From: Kitasatospora sp. GAS204B
GTDB lineage: Bacteria; Actinomycetota; Actinomycetes; Streptomycetales; Streptomycetaceae
DNA: 64,000 nt
Assembly (NCBI RefSeq): GCF_029892155.1
Contig: NZ_JARZAG010000012.1
Location: 124,001 to 188,000 of the forward strand
Direction of reading: 5' to 3'
Position 1 is the stretch's first letter. Each line of letters begins with the position of its first letter. A program made the position numbers and the translations under genes. Positions 42,824 to 51,637 of the stretch are shown in pieces. Under the pieces are notes generated by a model, which saw only the letters and a program-made list of their open reading frames with translations, was not told the origin of the DNA and searched no databases.

Positions 42824-43759
42824 GTGCGGATCCAGGACGACACGCCGGATACCGGCACGGGCGGCCCCGGCGCGGGGCCCGACTCCGAGCCGGACCCGGA
42901 CCCGGACGCCGAACCGGACGCCGCGCCGAGCACCAGCCCCAGTGCCACCCCGAACCCCGCCCCGCGGCCCGAGGCCGCCGTGGACTTCGGCGCCCCCGGC
43001 CCGATCGACGTGCGCACCCTCACCCGGGTGCTCTTCGAGCGCCTCGCCGAGCTGCCCGCCGAGGCACCCGAGCGCGAGCAGGTCAGGGCCGCCCTGATCG
43101 AGGTCAACATCCCGCTGGTCCGCTACGCCGCCACCCGCTTCCGCAGCCGCAACGAGCCGATGGAGGACGTGGTCCAGGTCGGCACCATCGGCTTGATCAA
43201 CGCGATCGACCGGTTCGACCCCAGCCGTGGCGTGCAGTTCCCGACCTACGCGCTGCCCACCATCCTGGGCGAGATCAAGCGCTACTTCCGCGACAACGTG
43301 CGCACCATGCACGTCCCGCGCCGGCTGCAGGAGCTGTGGGTCCAGGTGAGCGGCGCGATGGAGGAGTTGACGGTCACTCACGGCCGCACCCCCAAGGTCC
43401 CGGAGATCGCCGCCAACCTGCGGATCCCCGAGGAGGACGTGCGGGCCTGCCTGGACGCCGGACGCGCCTACAACGCCGCCTCGCTGGAGGCCGCCCAGGA
43501 GCACGAGGGCGGCCTGGCCCTGCTCGACCGGCTGGGCTACGAGGACTCGGCGCTGACCGACGTGGAGCACCGCGACATGGTGCGCCATCTGCTGGTGCAA
43601 CTGCCCGAGCGGGAGCGCCGGATCGTCATGCTCCGCTTCTTCGCCAACCTGACGCAGTCCCAGATCTCCAACGAGCTGGGCATGTCACAGATGCACGTCT
43701 CCCGTCTCCTGACGCGCATCCTCACCAGGCTTCGCACCGGCAACAGCTGGGACGAGTGA
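42824..43759 (+). CDS. SigB/SigF-family RNA polymerase sigma factor
   Basis: A 311-residue group 3 sigma factor. An N-terminal Pro/Asp-rich extension of about 55 residues is followed by region 2 (VDVVQVGTIGLINAIDRFD-type motif), region 3 (RTMHVPRRLQEL), and region 4 with LPERERRIVMLRFFANLTQSQI and MSQMHVSRLL. This is the SigF/SigB/SigN branch, usually held by an anti-sigma kinase and released by an anti-anti-sigma factor. GTG 42824 follows GAGGGAGG at longer than ideal distance. It is paired with a paralogue 172 bp downstream, an arrangement like sigF/sigN of S. coelicolor. No anti-sigma gene lies next to it. Confidence 0.92.
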   Translation: MRIQDDTPDTGTGGPGAGPDSEPDPDPDAEPDAAPSTSPSATPNPAPRPEAAVDFGAPGPIDVRTLTRVLFERLAELPAEAPEREQVRAALIEVNIPLVRYAATRFRSRNEPMEDVVQVGTIGLINAIDRFDPSRGVQFPTYALPTILGEIKRYFRDNVRTMHVPRRLQELWVQVSGAMEELTVTHGRTPKVPEIAANLRIPEEDVRACLDAGRAYNAASLEAAQEHEGGLALLDRLGYEDSALTDVEHRDMVRHLLVQLPERERRIVMLRFFANLTQSQISNELGMSQMHVSRLLTRILTRLRTGNSWDE

Positions 43760-43931
43760 ACCGCGAGAGGACATCGCTGCGCGTTACCGCCGCGTGACAA
43801 CTCGCGATGTTCGGGTTTGCCGCGCTCGCGGTTCCGGTAAGCAACCGGTTGGGGGACGCCGATCACTCGGCGCGCACCGGGGAACCGTCGAGCGGGGGCT
43901 CCCGTTGGACCAGTCACGAGGGGGTGGGTGC

Positions 43932-44879
43932 ATGTCCGCAGAGCTGGGCAGCGCAGAGATCCACGGTGGTACGGCGGTGGCCGAGCACGCTCCGCAGCAG
44001 TCGGTGGCCGTCCAGGCCGCGGCGGCGCCGGTCGGCCCGCAGCCGAGCGTCGCCCAGCCGGCCGTCCCGGGGCAGCCCGTCGCCGAGCAGCCCGTCCCGC
44101 AGCCGACGTCGGCTCCCGGCCTGGACACCCGCACCCTCTCCCGCTCGCTCTTCCGCCGGCTGGCCACGCTGGAGGCCGGCAGCGCCGAGCACACCTACGT
44201 CAGGGACACCCTGATCGAGCTGAACCTGCCGCTGGTGCGCTACGCCTCGGCCCGGTTCCGCAGCCGCAACGAGCCGATGGAGGACATCGTCCAGGTCGGC
44301 ACCATCGGCCTGATCAAGGCGATCGACCGATTCGACCCGGATCGCGGGGTGGAGTTCCCCACCTTCGCGATGCCCACCGTGGTCGGCGAGATCAAACGCT
44401 TCTTCCGGGACACCAGTTGGTCGGTCCGGGTGCCCAGACGACTGCAGGAGCTGCGTCTGGCGCTGACCAAGGCGGGCGACGAGCTCGCCCAGCGCCTCGA
44501 CCGCTCCCCCACCGTGGCGGAGCTGGCCACCTGCCTCGGGGTCAGCGAGGAGGACGTGGTCGAGGGCCTGGCCGTCGGCAACGCCTACACCGCCACTTCG
44601 CTGGACTCGACTCCCGGCGAGGAGGACGGCGACGGGCCGCTGGCCGAGCGGCTGGGCTACGAGGACCTGGCGCTGGAGGGCGTGGAGTACCGCGAGTCGC
44701 TCAAGCCGCTGCTGGCCAAGCTGCCGCCCCGGGAGCGGCGGATCATCATGCTGCGGTTCTTCGGCAACCTGACCCAGTCGCAGATCGGCGAGGAGATCGG
44801 CATCTCGCAGATGCACGTCTCGCGGCTGCTGACCAGGACCCTCACCCAGCTGCGGGAGGGCCTGACCAGCGAGGGGTGA
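43932..44879 (+). CDS. SigB/SigF-family RNA polymerase sigma factor (second copy)
   Basis: A 315-residue paralogue of the preceding gene with the same regions: NLPLVRYASARFRSRNEPMED, QVGTIGLIKAIDRFDPD, SVRVPRRLQELRLAL, and region 4 LPPRERRIIMLRFFGNLTQS with HVSRLL. It has a Gln/Ala/Val-rich N-terminal extension of about 60 residues. ATG 43932 is preceded by GAGGGGGTGG. The spacer of 172 bp holds the inverted repeat CCGGT-AAGCA-ACCGG, so it may have its own promoter. By analogy to sigF and sigN these factors act in late spore development and stress. Confidence 0.92.
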   Translation: MSAELGSAEIHGGTAVAEHAPQQSVAVQAAAAPVGPQPSVAQPAVPGQPVAEQPVPQPTSAPGLDTRTLSRSLFRRLATLEAGSAEHTYVRDTLIELNLPLVRYASARFRSRNEPMEDIVQVGTIGLIKAIDRFDPDRGVEFPTFAMPTVVGEIKRFFRDTSWSVRVPRRLQELRLALTKAGDELAQRLDRSPTVAELATCLGVSEEDVVEGLAVGNAYTATSLDSTPGEEDGDGPLAERLGYEDLALEGVEYRESLKPLLAKLPPRERRIIMLRFFGNLTQSQIGEEIGISQMHVSRLLTRTLTQLREGLTSEG

Positions 44880-44894
44880 CCCGCCCGGCCCCCA

Positions 44895-45836
44895 TCAGCG
44901 TCCGGCGTCACCCAGCAGGTTCTTGCGCAGGCCGGTCAGCACCGCGTCGTCCAGGCCGAGGCCGTCCTGCCAGAACGCCGCGAAGCTGCCCCAGCCGGCC
45001 TCGACCTCGGCGAAGGCGGCGGCCAGGTAGTCGCGGTCGGCACGGAACAGCGGCAGCAGCAGCGACGGGTCCTCCATCAGGCCGCGGGTGCCGAAGCTGT
45101 CCACGATGTGCTCGATGATCGCGGCGGAGCGCACGTTGGTGAGCAGGTAGTCCTCGTAGACCGTGGTCCGGTCCACCCCGAGCGCGGTGAGCAGCAGCGC
45201 GGCGGTCCAGCCGGTGCGGTCCTTGCCCGCGGTGCAGTGGAAGAGCACCGGCGGCCCGTCGGAGCTCGCCAGCAGGCGCAGCACGGTGGCGAACCGGTCG
45301 CGGGCGAGCGGGTCGGTGACGAACCAGCGGTAGAGGCCCATCATGATCTGCCCGGCCCGGCCCTCACCGAGCAGCGCGTGCTGCCTGGCCGGGTCGCGTT
45401 CGGCCAGCGCGTCGCGCAGCGCCACGTAGATGTCGTAGTCGGCGGCGAAGACCGGCAGGTGGTGCAGGGTGATCCCGTCCGGTCCTGCGGCGCTGACCCG
45501 CAACGGCCGGTCGGACAGCTCCACGGCCGAGATGTCGGCCACCGGCAGCCCGGGCACCCGGTCGGGGCCGGCCTCGCGCACCTCGTCCAGGCTGCGCAGG
45601 TCGACCACGTGGCGCACCCCGAGGGTGGCGAAGACCGCCAGGTCGGGCTCGGTCAGCCGGTGCAGGCCGTCGCTGCGCAGCGCCACGCCGGTGCGCAGCA
45701 CCCGCCCGTCGGCGGTCCGGTAGCCGCCGAGGTCGCGGGCGTTGACCGCGCCCGCCAGGCCCAGGCTGCGGGCGGCCAGCTCCTCGGCGGCGGCCGCGGT
45801 GGTCGCCACGGTGGGTGCCTCGGACTGCTCGGTCAC
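44895..45836 (-). CDS. Tyrosine/phosphoinositide-type protein phosphatase
   Basis: A 313-residue enzyme of the bacterial PTP/Y-phosphatase3 (LipA/MptpB-like) type. Its P-loop FHCTAGKDRTG (Cys nucleophile, Lys-Asp between, Arg) matches lipid- and triple-specificity phosphatases of this family. N-terminal NARDLGGYRTADGR and LRSDGLH are family markers. GTG 45836 follows TGGAGG. No secretion signal is seen. It is divergent from the exopolysaccharide gene set at 46221. Confidence 0.9.
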   Translation of the reverse strand: MTEQSEAPTVATTAAAAEELAARSLGLAGAVNARDLGGYRTADGRVLRTGVALRSDGLHRLTEPDLAVFATLGVRHVVDLRSLDEVREAGPDRVPGLPVADISAVELSDRPLRVSAAGPDGITLHHLPVFAADYDIYVALRDALAERDPARQHALLGEGRAGQIMMGLYRWFVTDPLARDRFATVLRLLASSDGPPVLFHCTAGKDRTGWTAALLLTALGVDRTTVYEDYLLTNVRSAAIIEHIVDSFGTRGLMEDPSLLLPLFRADRDYLAAAFAEVEAGWGSFAAFWQDGLGLDDAVLTGLRKNLLGDAGR

Positions 45837-46027
45837 TGGGGCCTCCAGGTCAGCTCACGATCGTTCGGTCCGACCAGGGTACGAAGCGGCGGCGGCTCGG
45901 CCGCACCCGGTCCAGCGACCGTGTACGACATGTTTCGACATGCGAGACACGTTCATAAAGCGAAAGTTGTCATGATCCGACCGATTTCTGTTCCCTTAAG
46001 GGCGCCTTAACGACTACTAGGTGCCGA

Positions 46028-46220
46028 ACATGACTCACGAGTGAACGTCTATGACAGATTCGCTGCACTCTCACTCATTCGGCCCAAAAAGCAGGCAGTT
46101 CTGCCCCACGATGGTCCGCAGTGCCTCGCACGGCGGACCGTGCGACGCGGGGGATGAGCAGGAACATCAAAGGGCGGACGCGGGGGCAGTCCGTCCTTTT
46201 TCAGGGGAGGAACACCGACC
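46028..46220 (+). promoter_or_regulatory. Structured leader with possible antiterminator upstream of the exopolysaccharide deacetylase
   Basis: A TAGGTG hexamer near 46018 with a TTAAGG-like box 17 nt upstream would start a leader of about 190 nt. It contains GGCAG-TT-CTGCC near 46095 and a stem GGTCCGC/GCGGACC (46113-46119 with 46133-46139, inner TGC/GCA). It ends in the intrinsic terminator at 46169-46201. The arm GTCCGC (46114-46119) can pair with GCGGAC (46174-46179) of the terminator stem instead. A TGACTCA-C-GAGTGA inverted repeat at 46031-46044 resembles two BldD half-sites with one extra base between them. No known riboswitch class was matched. Confidence 0.5.
46169..46201 (+). terminator. 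Intrinsic terminator 20 nt before the deacetylase start codon
   Basis: AAAGGGCGGAC pairs with GTCCGTCCTTT (one G-U pair, 9-nt loop) and is followed by T residues, an unusually canonical terminator for this GC content. Its place between promoter and gene points to attenuation. Alternatively it could end an unseen upstream small RNA. Confidence 0.7.
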
Positions 46221-48458
46221 ATGGGTCGAGCGACCCGTCGTGCTGCCGCCTGCGCGGCTGCCGGACTGCTGGCTGCCGGACTGCAGACCTCGACCGCCTT
46301 CGCGGCGGTCCAGAACCGTATCGACCTCACCGTGCTCGTGGTGGACGACGGCGGCCCCGCCACCGCCGCGATCACCGCCGAACTGGCCAGTGAGGGAACT
46401 CCGTACACCGTGGTGAAGCTGTCGGACCCGAACCGGCCGACGATCACCTCCGCCTTCCTCAGCGACACCCTGAACGGCGCCCCCCGGGCCAAGTTCCAGG
46501 GCGTCGTGCTGCCCAACGAGAACCCCTTCGGCACCGGCTCCGCCGAGATGACCGCGCTCGCCGCCTACGAGGCGACGTTCGGGATCCGGCAGATCGACGC
46601 GTACACCTACGCCAGTCCCGGCGTCGGCCTGAACTGGGCGCAGAACCCCGGCTACATCGGCTCGCTGGACGGCACCCAGGGCGCGGTCACCACCGCCGGC
46701 CTGGCCGGGCCGTTCGACTACCTCAACGGCAGCGTCCCGTTCGAGCAGCCCGAACCGGGTGTCAGCACCAGCTACGGCTACCTGGCCACCCCGCTGACCA
46801 CGCTGCCGGCCGGCGCCTCCTTCACGCCGCTGGTGGACGCCCCGATCCCGGGCAGCGGCTCGCGCGGTTCGCTGGTCGGCGAGTACGACCACGACAGCCG
46901 CAAGGAGTTGGTGGTCACCTTCGTCTACAACCAGTACCAGCAGCAGTACCGCCTGCTCGCCCGCGGCTTCGTGGACTGGCTGACCCAGGGCATCCACCTC
47001 GGCTACGACCGCAACTACTTCGCGGTCCACGTGGACGACCTGTTCCTCTCCGACGACCGCTGGGACACCACGCTCAAGTGCACCCCAGGTGACGTCACCT
47101 GCCCGCCGGGCAGCGGCAACACCGACAACAACCCGATCCGGATGACGCCGGCCGACGTCAACACGCTGGCGCAGTGGGAGAAGGCCAACGGCTTCACCCT
47201 CGACTTCGCCTTCAACGGCGGCGGCAGCGGCGACTGGGAGTCCGACAACAACACCACCACCGACCCGCTGCTGACCGCCTTCAAGGCCGACGCCGGCTCG
47301 TTCCGGTTCATCAACCACACCTGGGACCACCCGTTCCTCGGCTGCGTGCAGAACGTCACCGTGGTGCCGTGGCAGTGCACGACGGACGCCGGTGGCAACA
47401 CCGCGTGGGTCGACCAGGCCACCATCCAGAGCGAGATCCAGCAGAACCTCACCTGGGCCGGGCAGCAGGGCCTGCCGATCGACCCGACCGAGCTGATCAC
47501 CGGTGAGCACTCGGGCCTGCTGACGCTGCCCCAGCAGCCGGTCGACAACCCGAACCTGGCGCCCGCGCTGGCCGCCGAGGGGATCAAGTGGACCGGCTCG
47601 GACGCCTCCCGGGAGCCGAACCAGCGCGCGGTGGGCAGCAGCACGCTGACCGTCCCGCGCTACCCGATGAACGTCTTCTACAACGCGGGTCACACCAACG
47701 AGGAGGTGGACGAGTACAACTGGATCTACACCAGCAAGGCCCAGGGCGGCAGCGGGATCTGCGAGAGCTCGGCCAACTCCACCTGCCTGCCCGCGCCGCT
47801 GAACACCAGCACCGGCTACGCCTCGTACATCGTGCCGACGCAGACCAGGATCGACCTCGGCTACGTGCTGGACAACGACCCGCGGCCGAACTTCATCCAC
47901 CAGTCCAACTTCGCCGAGGACCAGATCGCCTACCCGGTGCTCGACTCGATCCTCGGCACCTACAAGAACCTGTACGCGGCCAACACCCCGATCGTGAACC
48001 TGCGGGAGAGCCAGATCGGCACCGAGCTGCAGCAGCGCTCCGCCTGGAACGCGGCGGTCGCGGCCGGTCAGGTGACCGGCTACCGGATCGGCGGCACGGT
48101 CACCGTGCAGGCGCCGTCGGGCGTACGGGTCGAGGCCACCATGCCGACCGGCACCATCCAGCAGTTCCTGCTGGGCGGCTCGCAGTTCGGCACCGCCTAC
48201 GCCGGTGAGCTGTCCGGCTGGGTGGCTCCCGGTCCGTTCCAGGGCACGGTGAACCTGCGGCTCGCGTCGGCGGCCACGCCGAGCGCGGCCAAGGCCTCGT
48301 CGAGCACGGTCAACGCGGCCGCGGGCGCCGCGAAGAAGGTCGTCAAGGCACCGAGGACCACCGTCCCGGCCGGCGCCGCCAAGCCGGTCGCCGTCGGCCC
48401 CGGTGACACCCAGCGGACCAGGGCCGGCTCGCTGGTGCCGACCGGCGACCAGAAGTAG
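46221..48458 (+). CDS. Secreted NodB-like polysaccharide deacetylase (Agd3/CE18-like)
   Basis: A 745-residue exported protein starting at ATG 46221 behind GGGGAGGAAC. The signal peptide ends at AFA (about residue 29). The first 250 residues form a domain of the type preceding the catalytic part in large fungal and bacterial exopolysaccharide deacetylases. Metal and catalytic motifs of a NodB-like fold follow: H270-V-D272-D273, His366 and His370 in NHTWDHP, and GEHSG with His430. The C-terminal 150 residues are a beta-rich region with an Ala/Lys/Pro tail. These motifs and the overall length suit the Agd3 (CE18) deacetylase of the Aspergillus galactosaminogalactan system, which removes acetyl groups from GalNAc to make the polymer cationic. 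Neighbours (PelF-like transferase, GH114, spherulin-4) support this. Assignment to CE18 is from memory of motifs, not a search. Confidence 0.75.
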   Translation: MGRATRRAAACAAAGLLAAGLQTSTAFAAVQNRIDLTVLVVDDGGPATAAITAELASEGTPYTVVKLSDPNRPTITSAFLSDTLNGAPRAKFQGVVLPNENPFGTGSAEMTALAAYEATFGIRQIDAYTYASPGVGLNWAQNPGYIGSLDGTQGAVTTAGLAGPFDYLNGSVPFEQPEPGVSTSYGYLATPLTTLPAGASFTPLVDAPIPGSGSRGSLVGEYDHDSRKELVVTFVYNQYQQQYRLLARGFVDWLTQGIHLGYDRNYFAVHVDDLFLSDDRWDTTLKCTPGDVTCPPGSGNTDNNPIRMTPADVNTLAQWEKANGFTLDFAFNGGGSGDWESDNNTTTDPLLTAFKADAGSFRFINHTWDHPFLGCVQNVTVVPWQCTTDAGGNTAWVDQATIQSEIQQNLTWAGQQGLPIDPTELITGEHSGLLTLPQQPVDNPNLAPALAAEGIKWTGSDASREPNQRAVGSSTLTVPRYPMNVFYNAGHTNEEVDEYNWIYTSKAQGGSGICESSANSTCLPAPLNTSTGYASYIVPTQTRIDLGYVLDNDPRPNFIHQSNFAEDQIAYPVLDSILGTYKNLYAANTPIVNLRESQIGTELQQRSAWNAAVAAGQVTGYRIGGTVTVQAPSGVRVEATMPTGTIQQFLLGGSQFGTAYAGELSGWVAPGPFQGTVNLRLASAATPSAAKASSSTVNAAAGAAKKVVKAPRTTVPAGAAKPVAVGPGDTQRTRAGSLVPTGDQK

Positions 48459-48539
48459 CGCCGGCCAGAGGCAACTCGGGCACCAGCCGCACGACAGCAC
48501 AGCACCGCCAGCACCAACGAGCACCAGGACGCGACCGGT

Positions 48540-48570
48540 CCGGGCCGCGCGGCGACCCCGCGCGGCCCGG
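48540..48570 (+). other. 13-bp perfect hairpin between deacetylase and glycosyltransferase genes
   Basis: CCGGGCCGCGCGG (48540-48552) and CCGCGCGGCCCGG (48558-48570) are exact inverted copies around a 5-nt loop. There is no T-run. It may terminate the deacetylase transcript partially or protect the mRNA, giving unequal expression of the two genes. Confidence 0.55.
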
Positions 48571-48631
48571 AGCTGCCGCAGCGCGCCCGATCGCCAGCGG
48601 GCGCAACCGATTTGGGGGGAAGGGAAGCAAG

Positions 48632-50080
48632 ATGCGTGTCACCTTGCTCACCGAGGGGACGTACCCGCACGCGCACGGCGGCGTCAGCGTCTGGTGCGAC
48701 CAGCTCGTCCAGGGCATGCCCGACGTCGAGTTCGACGTCATCGCGGTGACCGGCACCGGCAACGAGGAGCTCGCCTGGCAACTGCCCGGCTGGGTCCGCA
48801 AGGTCACCACCGCCCCGCTCTGGGGCCCGGCCGCACCCGGCAAGCCGCCGCGCGGCCGGGAGCTGCGCCGCTTCCTGGACGCCTACGAGCGCTTCCTGCA
48901 CTCCGTCCTGGACCCGGTCTACGCCACGCACTTCGGCACCGAGCTGTACGGCTTCGCCGACTTCGCCCGGCGCGGCCTGCTCGGTCCGGCACTGCGCGGC
49001 GAAGCGGCGCTGCGCACCCTCCAGGAGGTCTGGACCCGCCCCTACCTGCCCACCGCCGCCGCCGAACCCACCCTGCACGACGCGCTGCACGCCACCGACC
49101 TGCTGGAGCACGCGCTGCGCCCGCTGGTCGTCGAGGCGCCCAGCGACGGAGTGACCCACGCGGTCAGCGGAGGCCTGGCCGCACTGCCCGGGCTGATCGC
49201 GGCCCAGCAGCACAACGTGCCGTTCCTGCTCACCGAGCACGGCATCTACCTGAGGGAACGTTACCTCGGCTACCGGACCGGACCGTACCGCTGGCCGGTC
49301 AAGGCGCTGCTGCTCGGCTTCTACCGGATGCTCGCCGAGGAGAGCTACGCGCGGGCGGCGCTGGTCACCCCCGGCAACCGGTACAACCGGCGCTGGGAGG
49401 AGCGCGGGGGCACGCCCTCGGCCAACATCCGCACCGTCTACAACGGGGTGGACCCCGAGCTCTTCCCGGCCGCCGGGCCCGAGCCCGAGCTGCCGACCAT
49501 GAGTTGGGCGGGCCGGGTCGACCCGATCAAGGACCTGGAGACGCTGATCCGGGCCTTCGCGATCGTCAAGGCCGAGTTGCCCGACGCCAGGCTGCGCCTG
49601 TTCGGCGGTACCGCGCGGGGCGCCGAGGGCTACCGGGACGGCTGCATCGCGCTCGCCGCCGAGCTGGGGCTGGCCGACTCGGTGGCCTTCGAGGGCCGGG
49701 TCGAGGACATCAAGGACGCGTACGCGGCCGGCAGCATCGTGATGCTCAGCAGCATCAGCGAGGGCTTCCCGTTCACCCTGATCGAGGCGATGAGTTCCGG
49801 GCGGGCGACCGTGTCCACCGATGTCGGCGGGGTGCGCGAGGCGGTGGGCGACACCGGTCTGGTGGTGCCGCCGCGCGAGCCGGAGCCGATGGCGCGGGCC
49901 GCCCTGGAGCTGCTGCGCGACCCCGAGCGCCGGGCCGTGATGGGCGCGGGCGCCCGGATCCGGGTGGTCGAACAGTTCACCCTGCGCCAGACGATCGACG
50001 CCTTCCGCGGCATCTACGCCGAATTGCTCGGACAGCGGCCGGAGTCGACCAGACTGCTCGCCGCCGAGGGCGCCGCATGA
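48632..50080 (+). CDS. PelF-type GT4 glycosyltransferase
   Basis: A 482-residue cytoplasmic glycosyltransferase. The PelF signature is clear: TEGTYPHAHGGVSVW at residues 7-21, TEHGIYLRER around 200, and a GT4 C-terminal domain with VYNGVDPELF, GRVDPIKDLETLI, and the nucleotide-sugar motif SEGFPFTLIEAMSSGRA. PelF uses UDP-GlcNAc/GalNAc to build the Pel polymer. ATG 48632 follows GGGGGGAAGGGAAG. Its stop overlaps the ATG of the membrane protein, so synthesis and export are coupled. No PelD/PelG/PelE homologues with bacterial Pel names are seen nearby. Confidence 0.9.
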   Translation: MRVTLLTEGTYPHAHGGVSVWCDQLVQGMPDVEFDVIAVTGTGNEELAWQLPGWVRKVTTAPLWGPAAPGKPPRGRELRRFLDAYERFLHSVLDPVYATHFGTELYGFADFARRGLLGPALRGEAALRTLQEVWTRPYLPTAAAEPTLHDALHATDLLEHALRPLVVEAPSDGVTHAVSGGLAALPGLIAAQQHNVPFLLTEHGIYLRERYLGYRTGPYRWPVKALLLGFYRMLAEESYARAALVTPGNRYNRRWEERGGTPSANIRTVYNGVDPELFPAAGPEPELPTMSWAGRVDPIKDLETLIRAFAIVKAELPDARLRLFGGTARGAEGYRDGCIALAAELGLADSVAFEGRVEDIKDAYAAGSIVMLSSISEGFPFTLIEAMSSGRATVSTDVGGVREAVGDTGLVVPPREPEPMARAALELLRDPERRAVMGAGARIRVVEQFTLRQTIDAFRGIYAELLGQRPESTRLLAAEGAA

Positions 50081-51582
50081 GCGGGCCGCTCAGGCTCGTC
50101 CCGGACGAGGGCACGCCGGGGTGGGCCGAGGAGACGATGCGGCTGCGCACCCTGCCGCGCCGCCGCCAGCGGCCGGTGCCGGCTGCCGCCCACCCCGAGC
50201 TCTCGCCCGACCCGCTGGACGAACTCGCCGACCGGCTCGCCGAGTTGTGCGCGGACGCGGTCCACCCCTACGAGATCGCGGCGTTCCTGGAGTCGGACGG
50301 CCTGACCGACGAGCAGGCCGCGCTGGTCTACGGCCGGGCGGACGCCTTCACGCTGGCCGAGGACCTGTTCGCCAAGGTCGCCCGCCGCTACCCGGGGCCG
50401 GCCCCGGCCGACGCCGATCCCTGGCGGGCCGACCCGTGGCGCTGCCTGCTGCGCGGGCTGGTCTTCGCGCTGCCCGGGCTCGCCTACCTGCTCGGCGCCG
50501 ACCTGTTCAGCGCCCACCGGCTGCGCTTCGGCCTGCCCTCGGGGATGGCCGCGCTGGCCGCCGCGACCCTGCTCAGCTGGGCCTTCAACCAGGCGCTCGC
50601 GCACCGCGCGTACGGCTGGCTGAGCCTGGCCGACCGCCGCTCGGCGGCCCGCACGCTGGCGCTGGGCGCACCGCTCGGCGCGCTGCTGGCCGCGGGCACC
50701 GGCTGGCTCCTGGGCGGTCCGCTGGCCGCGCTGCTCTTCATCATCGGGCAGTCGCTCTACCTGGGTGCGGCCACCGCGCTGCTGGTGCTCGGCCAGGAGA
50801 AGCTGCTGCTCGCGGCGCTGGCACCGTCCGCCACCGGTGCCGCGCTGGTGCTGGCGGTGCGGCTGCCCGCCTGGGCCAAGGCGGCGATCCTGCTGGCCAC
50901 CCTGGTCGCCGCGGTGGGCCTCGCGGCCTGGCAGCTGGGCCGTCGCCTCAGCGGCGGCGGAGCCCGGGCCAGCGGGCCGAGTTGGTCCGCGACCACCGCG
51001 TCCGGGCTCTTCGGCCTGGCCGTCGGCACCCTGACCATGATCGCCGGGCTCGGTCCGGCCCTGCACCACGCGGTGCGCCCCACCGCGCCCGCCGTACCCG
51101 GCGCGGGCGCCACCGGGCCCGCCCTGGTCGCGCTCACGCTGAGTCTGGGCCTGGCCGAATGGCTGCTCTACCGCTACCGGAGCCTGGCCACCCGGGCGCT
51201 GCGCAGCAGCACCAGCTCGGCCGACTTCCGCCGCCGCACCGCCCTGGCGCTGGCCGGCTGCCTGCTCGGCTACCTGCTCGCGGTCACCGCACTGGACTAC
51301 GCGGCCACCGCCGTGTGGGCACGGGCCCCGTTGATCGGTCCGACCCGGCTGACCGCGCTGCTGCTGCTCGCCGCCACCTTGTGGACGGCGCTGCTGCTGC
51401 AGGCCCTGTCGGTCGCCTGGCGAACCTCGGGCCTCTGTCTCGCGGCGGCCGGGTTCGAGATCACCGCCGCCCTGACCGGCGGCGACCCGAGCAGCGTCCA
51501 GTTGTACGGCTGCGGAGCAGCCGCCGCACTGCTGGTACCGCTGGCCGTGGTCGTCCTCGGGCGCACCACCCGGCACCGCTGA
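50077..51582 (+). CDS. Polytopic membrane protein, probable exopolysaccharide exporter or polymerisation partner
   Basis: A 501-residue protein with a soluble N-terminus of about 125 residues (a DELADRLAEL helix and YEIAAFLESDGLTDEQ) and then some ten to twelve hydrophobic segments (WRCLLRGLVFALPGLAYLLG onward). ATGA overlap with the PelF-like gene and gene order PelF-membrane protein mirror pelF-pelG of Pel operons. PelG is a flippase-like protein of similar size. Sequence similarity to PelG is not evident by eye, so this is a functional guess. Confidence 0.6.
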   Translation: MSGPLRLVPDEGTPGWAEETMRLRTLPRRRQRPVPAAAHPELSPDPLDELADRLAELCADAVHPYEIAAFLESDGLTDEQAALVYGRADAFTLAEDLFAKVARRYPGPAPADADPWRADPWRCLLRGLVFALPGLAYLLGADLFSAHRLRFGLPSGMAALAAATLLSWAFNQALAHRAYGWLSLADRRSAARTLALGAPLGALLAAGTGWLLGGPLAALLFIIGQSLYLGAATALLVLGQEKLLLAALAPSATGAALVLAVRLPAWAKAAILLATLVAAVGLAAWQLGRRLSGGGARASGPSWSATTASGLFGLAVGTLTMIAGLGPALHHAVRPTAPAVPGAGATGPALVALTLSLGLAEWLLYRYRSLATRALRSSTSSADFRRRTALALAGCLLGYLLAVTALDYAATAVWARAPLIGPTRLTALLLLAATLWTALLLQALSVAWRTSGLCLAAAGFEITAALTGGDPSSVQLYGCGAAAALLVPLAVVVLGRTTRHR

Positions 51583-51608
51583 AAGACCGGCGTACAACTT
51601 TCACCATT

Positions 51609-51637
51609 GCTGAACAACCGCTGAACAAGCGCTGGGA
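51609..51637 (+). promoter_or_regulatory. Three heptamer direct repeats at 11-bp spacing (SARP-type operator)
   Basis: GCTGAAC at 51609, GCTGAAC at 51620 and GCTGGGA at 51631 repeat with exactly 11-bp periodicity. About 9 nt later comes TATGGC (51647-51652), a -10-like hexamer. SARP regulators bind heptamers spaced 11 bp whose last copy lies about 8 bp upstream of the -10 box. The sites precede the dehydratase operon by about 90 nt. Confidence 0.5.

Noticed and set aside
46028..46220. c-di-GMP (GEMM) or c-di-AMP (ydaO) riboswitch
   Set aside because: The conserved core bases of these classes could not be found by eye. Only the general attenuator layout is supported.
46167..48524. 785-codon minus-strand frame over the deacetylase gene
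   Set aside because: A GC-skew shadow of a real gene. The plus frame has a signal peptide and catalytic motifs, while the minus frame has none.
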